In this document: in pieces, positions 13,831-24,949 of the stretch
How positions within the stretch are numbered: the stretch's first letter is position 1
Layout of the letters: each line of letters opens with the position of its first letter
Source: Macrocystis pyrifera
Lineage: Eukaryota > Sar > Phaeophyceae > Laminariales > Laminariaceae
DNA: 64,000 nt
Direction of reading: 5' to 3'
NCBI GenBank assembly: GCA_031763025.1
Contig: JASSKH010000015.1
Location: 186,001-250,000 of the forward strand
Made by a program: the position numbers and the translations under genes
Notes under the pieces: generated by a model
The model's input: only the letters and a program-made list of their open reading frames with translations
Database searches by the model: none
What the model was told of the DNA's origin: nothing

Positions 13831-14700
13831 TTCTACCTGGCCAATAGAAGCAGTAGTGGACATATGCCCTCAACCGTATCTAATACGTAGCCTGTACATT
13901 TTACAAAATCTTCAGGGGTTGTCGTAGTAGTATAGTATCAGGTAGTTTGTGGCATGCATGCTTCTACCTTTACTACAGTACCATCTGCGTAGTACTTGTG
14001 GTGTATATTAACAGTAACAGTGTAGTAGTCATGCCCCCAACTCATGGTACCACTTGCATGCTACGTCGCCGCTGTATCGAAGTTTTAGTATTCTAGTAAC
14101 AACAGTAGTAGTAGGTGTTGCAGTGAAATATTTACTCATGCTGCTTCTACCTGTACTGCATCTACGTATTACTGGTGGTGGTGTATATATAATAGTAACA
14201 GCAATACATATAGCAGCCATGCCCTAGTCCATGGTACCTTCTGGTTGTTCGACCTCTCTGAGGCTGTCTGTATATTGTATGAGCGTTTGGGCAGCAGTAG
14301 TACTTTATATATTGTAGGATATTTAGTAGTCGTAGTAGTACCGTAGTAGTAGTGTACCAGGTAGTATTTTGCAGAGTGTATGCTGCTTCTACCTTTACTA
14401 CACCTGCGTAGTATTAATAGTGGTAGTGGTGTATAGTGACGGTATATACAGTAGTCAACCCATGCTACCGCATGCATGTAGTAGTGTAATATCCGCCACA
14501 AAGAGTAGTACTTACTGTAGTTCTTGCCGACTACTAGTAACAATTAATACTCTTTCCTTCGAGCAAAACGCTAACCCATGGCTCCCGTGTCCGCCAAGAA
14601 TAGCTACACGGGTGTTACCTGTGACTCTCCCTTCTCGCCTTGCGACACCCGGGATTTCACGTTACCCACATCCCGAAGGGAAACCTTGTACCTGGTACGA
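13820..14700 (+). repeat. Repeat A, copy 1 (uninterrupted)
   Basis: This copy is the reference for family A. It contains repeated GCTGCTTCTACC words, TAG-rich stretches and several GTACCAGGTA motifs, and ends near CTCCCTTCTCGCCTTGCGAC and CACATCCCGAAGGG. The left part (13820-14032) matches 17066-17280. The middle (14029-14075) matches 30613-30665. The right part (14100-14700) matches 31397-31985. A fragment recurs at 63550-63635. It is a multi-copy element of unknown type with no clear terminal repeats. I see no coding potential in it. Confidence 0.75.
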
Positions 14701-15089
14701 TACATATATGTATTGTACCTGATAGTAGAGGTGTTTTGTTTATATATACCTGGTATACATGTGTATAAGACGCACTTATTGTGTTGTTGGCATGCTGCTC
14801 TCCGGCGGCCGATGATTCTTTCTCGCACCTTTTGCTGCGGGTCAAGCAAGGGGACCGTGGCTACATTACGTCGCTTGTCTGGATCCCGGCGGAGCACCGT
14901 GGCGGTACTCGTAACATTGAACGTCGCTGAGCTGGCTCCAAAAATTATGGGATTGCTGTCCGCCTCACCGAATCGAGTGCGTGACATGGACAACCCCACA
15001 TTTTGAATTTATTTTGTTTCAAAACTACACAGCCCACCCTCGAAAACTTTTGAAGCCCCCTCTGCTGTACATAGGTTTCCAACCTCAGA

Positions 15090-15430
15090 AGAAGAAGCGG
15101 TAGCAGCAGCAACAACAACAGCATACAGCAGCAACAGTTAACATCTGTCGGCCGTTGTATCTGTTGCACCAAGCCTGTTGACGGGTAGTGTACACCTAAT
15201 ACCGAGCACGTTCGTCCACATAACTGCCTCCCTCGGTCCATCTACCTGGGAGAAAATTCGGCACGGTATTGTCATACCTAGCTAGTTGTCCAGTTGCACG
15301 CTCTCAGCAGCAGGCAATCGCAACAGACAAGAGCAACAGAGCCAGGCCCATACTGCCTCCCGTCTCGATGTACTGTGTCCCGGTGTGGCATTTAGCACGG
15401 CCCACAATGCCCGACTGCCTGGCTGTTATC
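15090..15430 (+). repeat. Repeat H, copy 2
   Basis: Collinear with 15595-15915. It shares the ACCGAGCACGT and CCTCCCTCGGT blocks, then CTCTCAGCAGCAGG and an ACAGAGCC…CTGCC…TCGATG stretch. Together, copies 2 and 3 form a ~500-bp tandem duplication. Confidence 0.65.
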
Positions 15431-15479
15431 CTATTTGCACGATTAAAATGTCAGGGCACGTGTGATACGAGGCGCGGTA

Positions 15480-15915
15480 CGCACTTTCAACGAATATTAT
15501 CTCTGCTGAATTTTGTCTCCGTTGAAATTCTCAAAAAAAATTGAAGTCGACCGCTCCATTATCCGTCTACTCTTTTGTTTTTGATCAATCTCAGCAGCAG
15601 CAGATACAGCAGCAGCAATACACGTCTGTCGAGCGTCATATATGTTTCACCTCGCTGTTTGACTAACACCACGCACCTCACACCGAGCACGTACATGACC
15701 ACGAACCTGGCTCCCTCGGTTTGTCTACCTGAGGGAAATTGGTACCAGGAACCTAGTGTATATGTATACGAAATAGGTATCATGCCTAGATAGTTCTCCA
15801 GTCACACACTCTCAGCGGCAGGTAATCGCACCGGGCAATAGCCACAGAGCCCGGCTCATTCTGCCGTCCGTCCCTCTCTACTCTCCCTGTCTCGGTGTGC
15901 ATCCGGCATAGTCAT
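15480..15915 (+). repeat. Repeat H, copy 3
   Basis: It begins with the GTTGAAATTCTCAA block seen at 13608, followed by CAG-rich DNA, ACACGTCTGTCGAGCGTCAT, CTCACACCGAGCACGTAC, and the CTCTCAGCGGCAGG block that also follows copy 2. It ends where the TAG microsatellite starts. Confidence 0.65.
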
Positions 15916-16103
15916 AGCAGTAGTAGTGTTTAGTAGTAGCAGTAGTAGTAGGTAGTAGTAGTAGTATTGGTAGTAGCAGTAGTCGTAGTAGTCGTCGTGG
16001 TAGTTGCAGTAGTAGTAGTCGTGGTAGTAGCAGTAGCAGTGTTGAGAGTAAAAGTAGTAGTAGTAAAGTAGTAGTAGTAGTAGTAGTAGTGTGTGGTAAT
16101 AGC

Positions 16104-16179
<76 letters not shown>

Positions 16180-16183
16180 TAAA

Positions 16184-16227
<44 letters not shown>

Positions 16228-16359
16228 TTATAGTAGTAGCAGTAGTAGTAGTAGTCGTCGTGGTAGTTGCAGTAGTAGTAGTCGTGGTAGTAGCAGTAGC
16301 AGTAGTGAGAGTAAAAGTAGTAGTAGTAAAGTAGTAGTAGTGGTAGTGGTGGTAGTAGC

Positions 16360-16390
<31 letters not shown>

Positions 16391-16440
16391 GTAGTAGTAT
16401 AAATAGTAGTAGGTAGCAGTAGTAGTATAAATAGTAGTAG
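15905..16440 (+). repeat. (TAG)n microsatellite
   Basis: About 530 bp of TAG/GTA trinucleotides with interruptions (GCAG, TCG, TGG, AAATAG). The purest block is about 16103-16230. Its frames translate as poly-Ser, poly-Val or stops, so the apparent open frame is an artefact of composition. Sequence blocks inside it are themselves duplicated (GTAGTTGCAGTAGTAGTAG at about 15998 and 16263), which suggests array-level duplication. Confidence 0.95.
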
Positions 16441-17065
16441 GTATCATAGCGGTGCTGTTGCCCGAGTCTGGTGCTGTGGCCATGAGTATGTACTGTTTTT
16501 GACAGTCATTAATTCAAACAGTGGAGACAAACATTTTATGACAAATGCAGATATTTCATTTCCCCCTTAATCGTATGTAGATTGATGTGTACATTAATGA
16601 TTATAGCTGAGTTGCTGCCTATTGATAATAATAGTGCTACTGCTGTTGCCACGAGCTAGCTGTTGTTGCCGTGAGTACTAAGTTTACAGTCATTCGAAAC
16701 TTTGCATGACAAATGCAGACAAATTTTCATTATTACTAGGCTTGCCATCCGACAATGTGCAGCATGAGCTTCACCGTTGATCAATCAAAACATTACTGAA
16801 AAAATAAAATCCCCGGATACAAAAAAAAACTCTGTACAAGGTTTACCTATCTTCCATGTCTACATCGTGTACATGAATAAATACAAAGAAGCTGCTTCCT
16901 ACAGATGGTTATGTTTTGGTGTATCTGGCCTTCATGAACTTTTGACGCTGTATTTATAGATGTCGAGTGCGTGCTGCTTCTACAAATGCCTGTCCAATAG
17001 CAGTAGTAGTATCTGTACTATGAGTAGTAGCGATAGTCGTAGTCGTTGTGTTGTCAGCTATTGCT
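16441..17065. other. No gene; short noncoding stretch
   Basis: Nothing coding recognised. GCTGTTGCC and GACAAATGCAGA words occur twice (about 16450-16560 and 16630-16720), a weak ~180-bp duplication. Confidence 0.5.
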
Positions 17066-17280
17066 GTTGTTCGGTCTGCACGCTGCTTCTACCTGGCCAA
17101 TAGCAGTAGAAGCCCTCAACCGTACATACTATGACGCCTGTGCATTCACAAAATCATCAGTAGTCGTAGGAGTATAGTATTTCGTAGCATGCATGCTGAT
17201 TCTACGTTTATTTTTCAGTACACATATTTCATTAGTATAGTTGTAGTGGTGTATATTACAAGAAACAGTACATTCATCAT
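17066..17280 (+). repeat. Repeat A, copy 2, left part
   Basis: Matches 13820-14032 almost continuously, then stops exactly at the 5' LTR of retrotransposon 1. The match resumes at 30613 immediately after the 3' LTR, so the retrotransposon inserted into this repeat. Confidence 0.8.
17277..17280 (+). repeat. Target-site duplication, left (TCAT)
   Basis: TCAT precedes the 5' LTR and is repeated at 30613-30616 after the 3' LTR. In the uninterrupted repeat-A copy the matching position (14029-14032) holds a single TCAT. Confidence 0.85.
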
Positions 17281-17562
17281 TGTTAAGATATTGTCTTGTA
17301 TGAGATTGAAAGCCCGGTAACTACCTGGGGTCAGTCACTGGGAACGTATTCGTAGTACTTAGAAGGCCTATCTTAGATGGATGGAAAACCAGGGGTTTTC
17401 CAGAGGAGCACGAGCTTGGTCTCAGTCCCCGCGTGCACGAAAGGAATAAAACTGCTCTTCTTCTGTAGCTAAGCAAACAACACATGTGAGTACAATGTTT
17501 ACCGACTTAAAAGGCAGACCTGTCCAGGGATACAAAGTGTCCCGCAACCGTTGATCTTAACA
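17281..17562 (+). repeat. 5' LTR of retrotransposon 1
   Basis: 282 bp, starting TGTTAAGAT and ending ATCTTAACA, a perfect 9-bp terminal inverted repeat with the canonical TG…CA ends. AATAAA at about 17444-17449 is a candidate polyadenylation signal. Seven substitutions separate it from the 3' LTR. Confidence 0.95.
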
Positions 17563-17564
17563 AG

Positions 17565-17582
17565 TGGCGTCTTCGGCTTAGG
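17565..17582 (+). promoter_or_regulatory. Candidate tRNA primer-binding site
   Basis: Two bases after the LTR the sequence reads TGGCGTCTTCGG…, beginning with the TGG expected opposite a tRNA CCA end. I cannot name the tRNA. Confidence 0.45.
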
Positions 17583-17675
17583 ATTTTCCGCTTTTTTGTC
17601 GGTTTGCGTTGTTTCTCACTGTTTTGTTTTTTCTTTCCTACTGTTGTTGAGCAAGTTTGTTCCGGCCACTGCACG

Positions 17676-20600
17676 ATGGAGACTCAAGAGGTGGAAGGGT
17701 CTGCTTCCCCTCACGGTGGCCGAGCCACTGAGGCCCAGGGCCCCTCAGTGCCCCACCGCCCAAGGCCCGTCGATGTGGATCGAGCGCCTTGTACAACAGA
17801 CCAACAAGTGGAGCACGAGTCTAGGAACGAGCCCCATCAGAATGACGTGGATCGAGCGCCTTGTACAACAAACCATGAGGAGAAAGAGCTTCGACCGGAG
17901 CACCCGGACGGGGCCCGAGCAGCCTCCGCCAGACGGACCTCATCCAAAACCCCTTCTGTGCCTCGCTCGGCTGAGCGAGCTCTGGCGCCCAAGACAACTG
18001 GACGCCCCGCTCCTTAGAGCCCGTGACGCGCGCCACGAGCCAGGCCTTGGGTCTTGCAGCATTGTCTCCCCACTCGTGCCCTCTGCTGTCCAAGCCACCT
18101 GGAAGCCCCCGCTCCGCTGAGCGCGTACCCAGCCAGCCCATGGAGCCAGCTGCGTCTGCTCCGGGCCGGAGCACGTCGGACAAACCTGGACGCAGCGACC
18201 TGCAGGCATCCCAGTTGCGCTCTTCGCCGCTGGATCTACCTGCTTCTGGGCCAGATGAGAGAGTATTTCAAACTGTTGTTCCGCCTCGCATTCCACTGTT
18301 GTCCGACTCTGCTGGTACTCGTAGGATGACCACGAGTGATGCTGCCACTCCTGAATTTTTTTCCCGTGCCGCGGCCACACGATGGCACACTGGATTTCGT
18401 TGTCGAGCCTGCTTCCCGCGCTGCTCTATTAGGAGCTACAAACAGAGACCCTGGAAATTACAGTGCTGGTTCGAGTTTTCATGCTGCTGATAGAGGGAGC
18501 ATCACGGCCGCTCGCGAAATTTTTCCCGCTCCTCGTCCACAAGATGGCACACTGGATTTCAGTATTGCGTCCTTTTCGCTGCTGCTGTAACCACCCACGC
18601 CGATTCCGCTGGAAATTCCACTACTAATGCGAGTTTTAATACTGCTGTTAGTGAGGACGATGCTTTTGATAGACCCCCCAGTACCGGAGTGCCCGCTACT
18701 GTGGCTACCAGCGACGTTTCTGCTGAGCATTCTCGTCCTGATGCGTGTTTTAATACTGCCGCTAGAGAGGACGATGCTTTTGATAGGCCCTCTAGTACTG
18801 ACGTGCCTACTGCTGTAGCTACCCGCGGCGATCCGGTTGAGCATTCTCGTTCCGATGCGAGTTCTAATACTGCTGCTAGAGGGGACGAGGCTTTTGATAG
18901 GCCCTCCAGTATCGGGGGCGCGCCAACACCAACTACACTTGCTGTTAGTACGCATATAAACCGCGACAGCCGCCACCCTATCACGACACCACCTAGGGTC
19001 GAGGCCCGCTCCCCAAGTGCTCGTAGCGCCCGCCGAGTGGCGCGCCAGTCCTTGATCACAGCTATACAAGTTGCTGAAGCACAAGCTGCAGCTCCTGCCG
19101 CCGCTGTTTCTACCCGCCACGACCCTGAGAACCGATATTTCTCGTCCTACCCTGCCTCGGTGCCCCCCCCCTGCCCCGGTGTCGCCCTTTGCCCCGGTGT
19201 TTTCCGCCCGCCCCCGCCTCAGCATGTCGCGGGCAACAACAGCATGGGAGGGATAACCCAGCCCAGCCAGGTCTCCCAGCGGCCTGAGGATTTACGGCTC
19301 CTCCCCCTCTTCGGGAGCGAGGACACCCGAGCCCGCGGGCCCCACGACTCTGGACGACGAGGTGGACTTCGAGCCCCCTGACTCAGAGGACGAGCGGCTG
19401 GCTACCGAAAAGGACGCAGGACCGGCGGCCGAAGACCCGGGCAGTGCCCAGGCGCCCCCCCAACTACCTGGAGCGTGGACCTCCCTCTCGCCGCAGGAGA
19501 AGGCGATCGTGATCCATCCATCCGAGCCTCGACGCGGGGACAACCGCAGAACGCCCCGCGCCCGGCCTGGCCGACACTGCCGCGGCCGCATGGGCTCCGG
19601 GTTCCGCGGGCACCCACCCCCCCGACGCCCTCGCGGCCGAGCTGGCTTTGGCCACCGCCGAGACCCTTGGGGCTGCCTCAGCGACAACGGCTAGTCGTCG
19701 AGCGCAGACGCGTATGTCGGCCGAGCTCGCGGCTGAAGCAGCCGCTCGCGCCTCCACGGCCGCCGCCGCCGTCGCCACGGCTGCCGCCACGGCTTCCGAG
19801 GAAGCCGCTCGCTCCGCCACTTGCGCGCGAGACTCCATATCTCGAGCCAGTGAAGCGCTGCGGGCTGCCCGGGCGGCTGCTCCCTCCAAGACCAGTCGGG
19901 CCGCCGAGACGAGAGCCCCAGCGGAGAACCTTCCACTCGCCTCTTCCACAACAAAGGCCGCTCCAGCTCCCGGCCTTGGCCCCACGGATCCGTGTTCATG
20001 CACTGCAGGCGGCGGTCGCGCACCGCCCTCCAGGAGCCCTCCCTCCCTTACTCGGGACCGGAGGCTGGCGACCACCCCACCTCCCTCAGCGGACACCGGG
20101 GAGCTGACGACCACCCCGCCTCCTCCAGCCGACACCGGGGAGCTGGCGACAGCTCTGTAGCCGGAGACCGCTCTCGCTGCCGCGCTGGCGACCAGGCCCG
20201 CCAGCGCCCGAGGGTTGGAAGGGATTCGACCGGTCCGGACGGCAGGTTCCGCCGGGGCTCGGGCGGGGAAACGGGTGGCAGTTCGTCACGGCGCAACGGG
20301 GCTGGACGGCGAAGAAACCGGGAGAAGGGGAAGGAGCGATCGGGTGACGGCCGGTACGGCTCACGGGGCAACTCTGGTCGAGCTACTTCCACCAGCTCTT
20401 CCTCGGACGGCGACACCAGAGCCCCCGTTCCAACGAAGCACGCAACCAGCAATAGGCAAGTGATTCCTTCGCTGACTGAGATTGCTTCTTCCGCCGCGCG
20501 TCTTGGTCGTTTGACCATGCCCGATGACCGCGCCTTACCTGTGTCATCTAACCTTACTCACGACCGAACTTTGGCGATCGACTCCGCCGCCGCCACCGCC

Positions 20601-20894
20601 GCAAAACAGCACACTGCCGACGTACAACGGGCGTACAAACGCCTGGGACTGAAGGATATTTCGCGCATTTCTGTCTTGCCTTTCCCCTCCTCGATCGACC
20701 CTTGCGAGGTCGCGCAGCAACTCATGCGTTCGGTCAAGGCCTCCGCCTCTGATATTCTCATTATGTGCAACGATGGCAGCCATGAAGGCCTTAGTTCTAC
20801 TAACTGGACCCCGGTTGGGAGTACCCTCTCAAGAAATCCTTCGCGCGCGCCATCACGCCTGACAAGCCTACGACCGTCCCTGTCACTACCTTGA
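17676..20894 (+). pseudogene. Gag N-terminal region, low-complexity, frameshifted
   Basis: The first good start in the element is the ATG at 17676. The reading then moves between all three frames, giving Ala/Pro/Arg/Ser-rich protein up to the capsid-like part. A short duplication (DVDRAPCTT…) occurs at about 17772 and 17847. A 114-bp (38-residue) tandem repeat occupies about 18600-18930, with units starting near 18627, 18741 and 18855 and a core like EDDAFDRPSS. 19640-19960 is an Ala-rich, coiled-coil-like stretch; 20160-20440 is Arg/Gly/Ser-rich. Such disordered basic N-termini are usual for RNA-binding Gag. No enzyme domain is recognised. The antisense frames over this GC-rich stretch are shadows. 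Confidence 0.6.
18600..18935 (+). repeat. 114-bp coding tandem repeat in gag
   Basis: Nearly three copies of a 38-residue unit (HSRPDA…NTAAREDDAFDRPSS). The phase is conserved in multiples of three, so the array expanded while the frame was translated. The units differ by several substitutions. Confidence 0.8.
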
Positions 20895-21655
20895 TGGATG
20901 ATTTTTTTGGACAGGTGTCCCGCGCGCTCGCAGCTGGATCATCGGGACCGGAGGCGTTCATGCTCCTCCTGAGGTTGCTGAGCAACCACTTCGACCGCAC
21001 CAACACGGGGGCCAGCTACAACAAGTTGCATAATTTTGGCGTGGCTAGCGGGACCCCTTTTTGCGATTTTGGTCGTGCACTGCGAGGGGTGGTGTCCACA
21101 GCGACGGGGACTGAGCGTGTTTTGGCACCGGGAGTGGAGGTTGTTTTGGAGGTAGTTCGGATGGCAGTGAACGAGCACTACCCCAGCTTGATTTCGACGC
21201 TGTACCCGGGAGTTTTGGTTACGGTATTGAGGCCGTTCGGCACTTTGGACGCCATGTGGTTAGCTTTCGAGACTCTAGCGAATAATAAGACACCTGCCGC
21301 GAACGGCGAAAAATATTTTTCTTTGCCTGCTTCTTCGACGGGTGCGCGGTCATCCACCCCGTCGGGGCCCCGGCCCGCCAATATTGGTCGCGGCCAGGGC
21401 CGGACGCTTCCCCAGTCGCCTTCTTGGCAGACGGGATCGCGCAATAATCCGCTTGTAATGAATGCCCACAAATCCATCCCTTCGACCCGTGGCTTGACAC
21501 CTCTTCCAACTGCTGGCCCCTTGAAGAACACCACTATGCCGAAGTTCACGCCGTTTGCATGTCCATCCAGACCGAGGCCCCTCCCCTCTGGAGCGGCCTA
21601 CTTTCATCGTCCGCTCGCGCAGCCACCCTCAGCGAAAACCGAGGACGCTGTTTAA
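20891..21655 (+). pseudogene. Gag capsid-like domain
   Basis: A 254-codon open stretch starting MMDDFFGQ. It is helical in character, with leucine-rich segments such as FMLLLRLLSNHF and VEVVLEVVRMAV, and lies directly before the zinc knuckle, where Ty3 capsid domains sit. The C-terminal third is Pro/Ser/Thr-rich. The frame ends in TAA at 21653, and translation must shift frame to enter the zinc knuckle. Capsid identity rests on position and helical content, not on a conserved motif. It overlaps the preceding frame by a few bases. Confidence 0.55.
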
Positions 21656-21873
21656 ACTGTCACGAAGACACACACTCTCTTCGACAGTGTAGACACCCCT
21701 TTTTAAACCTTAGTGGTATCTTGAACCCCGACCTCGGAACGCTCGGCGACGACGGCGAGGCGTTCCGTCGTTGGCAAGAACGCATGATCAGACACCGCCG
21801 CGAGAACAATTCACGACCGAACAAATACAACCAGAAGAAACACAGGCGTCGTCCCGGCCCCTCGCGTGGGTAA
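21559..21873 (+). pseudogene. Gag nucleocapsid with CCHC zinc knuckle
   Basis: The motif CLNCHEDTHSLRQC at 21649-21690 fits C-x2-C-x4-H-x4-C exactly, the retroviral-type nucleic-acid-binding zinc knuckle. It is followed by a conserved-looking LNPDLGTLGDDGEAFRRW block and a basic tail (KYNQKKHRRRPG) ending at a TAA at 21871. This part would package element RNA. It is in a different frame from the capsid part. Confidence 0.85.
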
Positions 21874-22134
21874 CACCACGGCCAGGGTCAGCAACACAGA
21901 CAAGGTGATGGCTACAACACACACGCGGCACGTGGACACCATCAGTCTCACTCCAGCCATCATGGTGGTTCGACCGCCCCTACCTTTTCCGCCCCGGCTC
22001 CCGTCTCGGGGGTTCGCTACGGTGCCTCGCATACCTCGGGCGGAAACCCGAATGGACGCCAGCCAGGCACCTTCCGCGCCGGTAACTAACAGGTCGACGG
22101 TGGTTCGGCTTCTCCTGGCCGCCCACCGCCAGCA

Positions 22135-23104
22135 TTGTCAGGAGACAAAACCTTGATTTCACTAGATGCTCGCGTCCCAGGCTCGCTCAGTACTCCGCTC
22201 CCGCCCCGCGCGTTACGCCGTACTTCGGACCGACGCAGCGATTCAGCTCCACTGATTTTTCCGGGGAGCCCTCGGGCGCCTTCCCCGACATCGGGAGCCC
22301 GCGCCTCAAACGCCGCTCCCCTCAACCTGGGCACGAGAGCAGGCGCGATAAACGCCTCTCTCCCAAACCATGCACCGCGCAACACGACGGGTGTCGCGCC
22401 GTCGCGTCGTTTTATTCAGCGAGGGTGTCCCCCTCCTACACCTCCCGGCCATGCGGTGGCGGTCGGTTTGAGGTGCGGGAACGCAAACACCGAGACCCCG
22501 AGATCTCGGTTGAAGCTCGACTCGGCGTTTCCTCGCAATAACGGTGGCCGCTCCACCCCTTTTCCTATTAAGGAGGAGTCGACAAGATTAGCTACCTCGT
22601 CCCCCTTCCCTACCAGGTCTACAGGACGGAAGCCCTCTCCGGTGGACCCTTTGTTGCCCTCCACCCGAGCGCCTTTCTTGAAGACGTCTACAGGGTCTTC
22701 AGGCCCTCTTTCGTCTTCGCGCACGCCACTCCACGTGCGCAGCGCTCTTTTGGCTCCAGTGGAACAGGAAAAACCTGGCACTGCCCGTCGAGCCAGTGGT
22801 GACTCCACGACCTCCGGTCAGATCAACCGGACAGCATACCCGTTAAATTCGGAAGAATCGCAGCTCTCGTCACGCAGAACGGGCTCAGAGCCCCCTGCCC
22901 CCTTTGGTCCAGGACAGAGATCATCGGGCGCAGCAAGAGAACCTTCTGGCAATTTTGGTGACACAGAGCCAGTATACGTGGAACCGGACTCGTCGCGTGC
23001 ACCAGGGGCTCAGTGTTCTCAGAGAAGCACACTCCCCCCCCCACACGCCGCAACTGCGGCCACCGACGACTCGGCACCGTCGGGTTTTGACCCTACTCTC
23101 GAGT
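22135..23104 (+). pseudogene. Pol N-terminal linker, Ser/Pro-rich
   Basis: Open but low-complexity sequence linking the Gag zinc knuckle to the NADAR domain. It is rich in Ser, Pro, Arg and Thr, with no domain that I recognise. It probably forms a flexible spacer of the polyprotein. Confidence 0.5.
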
Positions 23105-23605
23105 ATACAACGGAGTGGGTGGTCCTGTTTTGGCAGCCCCCCCCCCTCTTATTTTTCGCAGTGGTCTCCCTCGTCTTTTGTCGTCGACGATGTATCATAT
23201 TCCTGCGCGCGGAGCAGTATATGATGGCTGAAAAGGCTCGCCTTTTCCAGGAGCACGGCACAGCGGAGCGTATTATGGCCTCGCCAGACCCACGCGAGCA
23301 TAAACGCCACGGTCGAGGCGTGCATAACTTCGACTGCGCTATCTGGGACCGTGTTCGGGGAGACGCCATCCTTGCTGGTAATTTTGCCAAATTCTCGCAG
23401 ACCCCGGTCATGAAGCAGCACCTATTGAGCACTGGCACCAAACGTTTGGCTAAGCCAGCCCTTTTGATGCTGTGTGGGGCATCGGTCTGCGGGCAGACGA
23501 CCCCCAAGCTTACGACCCCTCTCGGTGGCATGGAAAAAGTTTGCTCGGTAAAGCTCTTTCCGCCGTTCGCGACACCCTCCGATCAAGTGAGGCCGGGTTG
23601 GCACA
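23105..23605 (+). pseudogene. NADAR (YbiA/RibX, DUF1768) domain captured in Pol
   Basis: The family's landmarks appear in the right order over ~165 codons. An FSQWSPSSF block (about 23155-23181) comes first, then AEQYMMAEKARLF from about 23210. PDPREHKRHGRGVHNFD (about 23287-23337), a W…R…I…NFAKFSQTP block (about 23345-23405) and a LLSTG block follow. The domain ends with DAVWGIGLRADDP…SRW (about 23468-23530) and LLGKALSAVRDTLR. Family knowledge: YbiA/RibX cleaves an N-glycosidic bond in riboflavin-pathway intermediates, and some NADAR proteins remove ADP-ribose from guanine in DNA. The domain lies between the Gag zinc knuckle and the protease. This copy is broken by a C-run frameshift near 23140, a 2-bp insertion near 23208 and a 1-bp loss near 23452, so no active enzyme is made here. 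Confidence 0.9.
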
Positions 23606-23829
23606 CCCCGCCTCCTCTCAACAATTCTGCACCCCAACCAGACCTGACAGAATTCATGAGATTACACCAGCGCCGCCCCGCCCTTTGGCCGTGGCCCGCG
23701 CTTGCCCAGGTCCTCTTTTGGAGTTTTCGACCTATTTTTCTGACGCGCCGGCTGATCACAGCCCCGAGATTTTGGCTGTCGCACCTAGTGTCGACCCCTT
23801 CCTCGCGCTGCCAGAACACGGCCCTTGCC

Positions 23830-24260
23830 TCGTCGGGGGCACCATTGCCCTCGATGACGCCTCTTTTACAACGAAAATCGCGATTCACAGCGGAGCTGGC
23901 GTTCTTGCACCTTTTGGTTGCGTGGCGCTTCTTGACACTGGCTCCCCGCAGACTTTCATCCGACGAGATGTTTTGGATCGCATGCACTCGGTTGGTGCGG
24001 CATCCCTCGCGTGCGAGCAGAAAGGCGCCCCTCGTTCTTGGGGGGGTTCGGCGAATCGGTCCCTCTGAAGACTTCGACGAGTGTGCGCCTGAGCGTCCAA
24101 TTTGTTCGAGAAAATGAGCCTACTTGCTCCCTCGCAGTTTGGGCCTGCGTGGTCCCCCCCTCGGTGATGCAGCATGCTGTACTATTGGGACGTGACAGCT
24201 GGATGCGCTTTAATAGCCGCTCCTACTGCTCTCTGCCACCTCGGCCGTCTGATCAACGCG
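23830..24260 (+). pseudogene. pol: Retropepsin-like aspartic protease
   Basis: ALLDTGSPQTFI carries the active-site Asp-Thr-Gly (codons 23934-23942) followed by the usual hydrophobic strand. The second half of the fold, with VLLGRDSWMRF near 24180, lies in another frame. The switch falls at a run of seven G at 24039-24045, a typical homopolymer indel. The enzyme would act as a dimer to cut the Gag-Pol polyprotein. The first part shares a frame with the end of the NADAR domain, so NADAR and protease belong to one polyprotein. Confidence 0.85.
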
Positions 24261-24949
24261 TTTTTGGCGAGCTGGAGTTAGTTCACCACGCCCCGACAGG
24301 CATGTCCGTGTACGCCATCGACTCCGCCGCTTCGGGTGGAGGCTTCCATCTACGCTACGAGGGCGCAGCCGGCGTCACCCTGTCAGACGATCCCCAGCTG
24401 CTTGCTGTTAATTTGGTTCGAAGCGATGGCTCCCCGGCCCTCCCTGGACACTACTTGGTCGACATGATGCCCCAGCCCGACCTACCCTCGGTTGAGGAGC
24501 ACTTCATCTCCTCCGGACGACAGGTTCTTCTCCTCGTTGGAGTGGCGGCTCTCGAGCCGGGGGATGTCCTCGGCGTCGCCCACGCCCCATTGCTGAGCGT
24601 TCCGCTGGACGTTTTGCAGCAGGACAACCGAGCCCCCACCCCCCCCTCCGGACTAGCTGAGGTGTGTCCGGTTTCAGCAGTTACTGCCCCCCCCCTCGCA
24701 GCTCCAGCCTCGCCCTCGCCTGCACTGCTTGAGTGTTTGACCTCAGAACAGCGCGCTTCGTTCCTGCGCGTCTGGGCACGCTTGCCAACACATCTGAGGG
24801 ATGTGGCTTTTGATCTCCACGGCGCAGGCTGGACCCCTGCGGTCATTGAACAGCTGGGGGACGTTCTCTGCGAATTTCCTGACGTTTTCTCGAAATCCAA
24901 GTCGGATTTTGGTTCCTGCTCGTTGATGCCTTTCGTGATCTCGGTCTCG

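Noticed and set aside
16089-16334. Open frame of poly-Ser and poly-Val
   Set aside because: Pure product of the TAG microsatellite.
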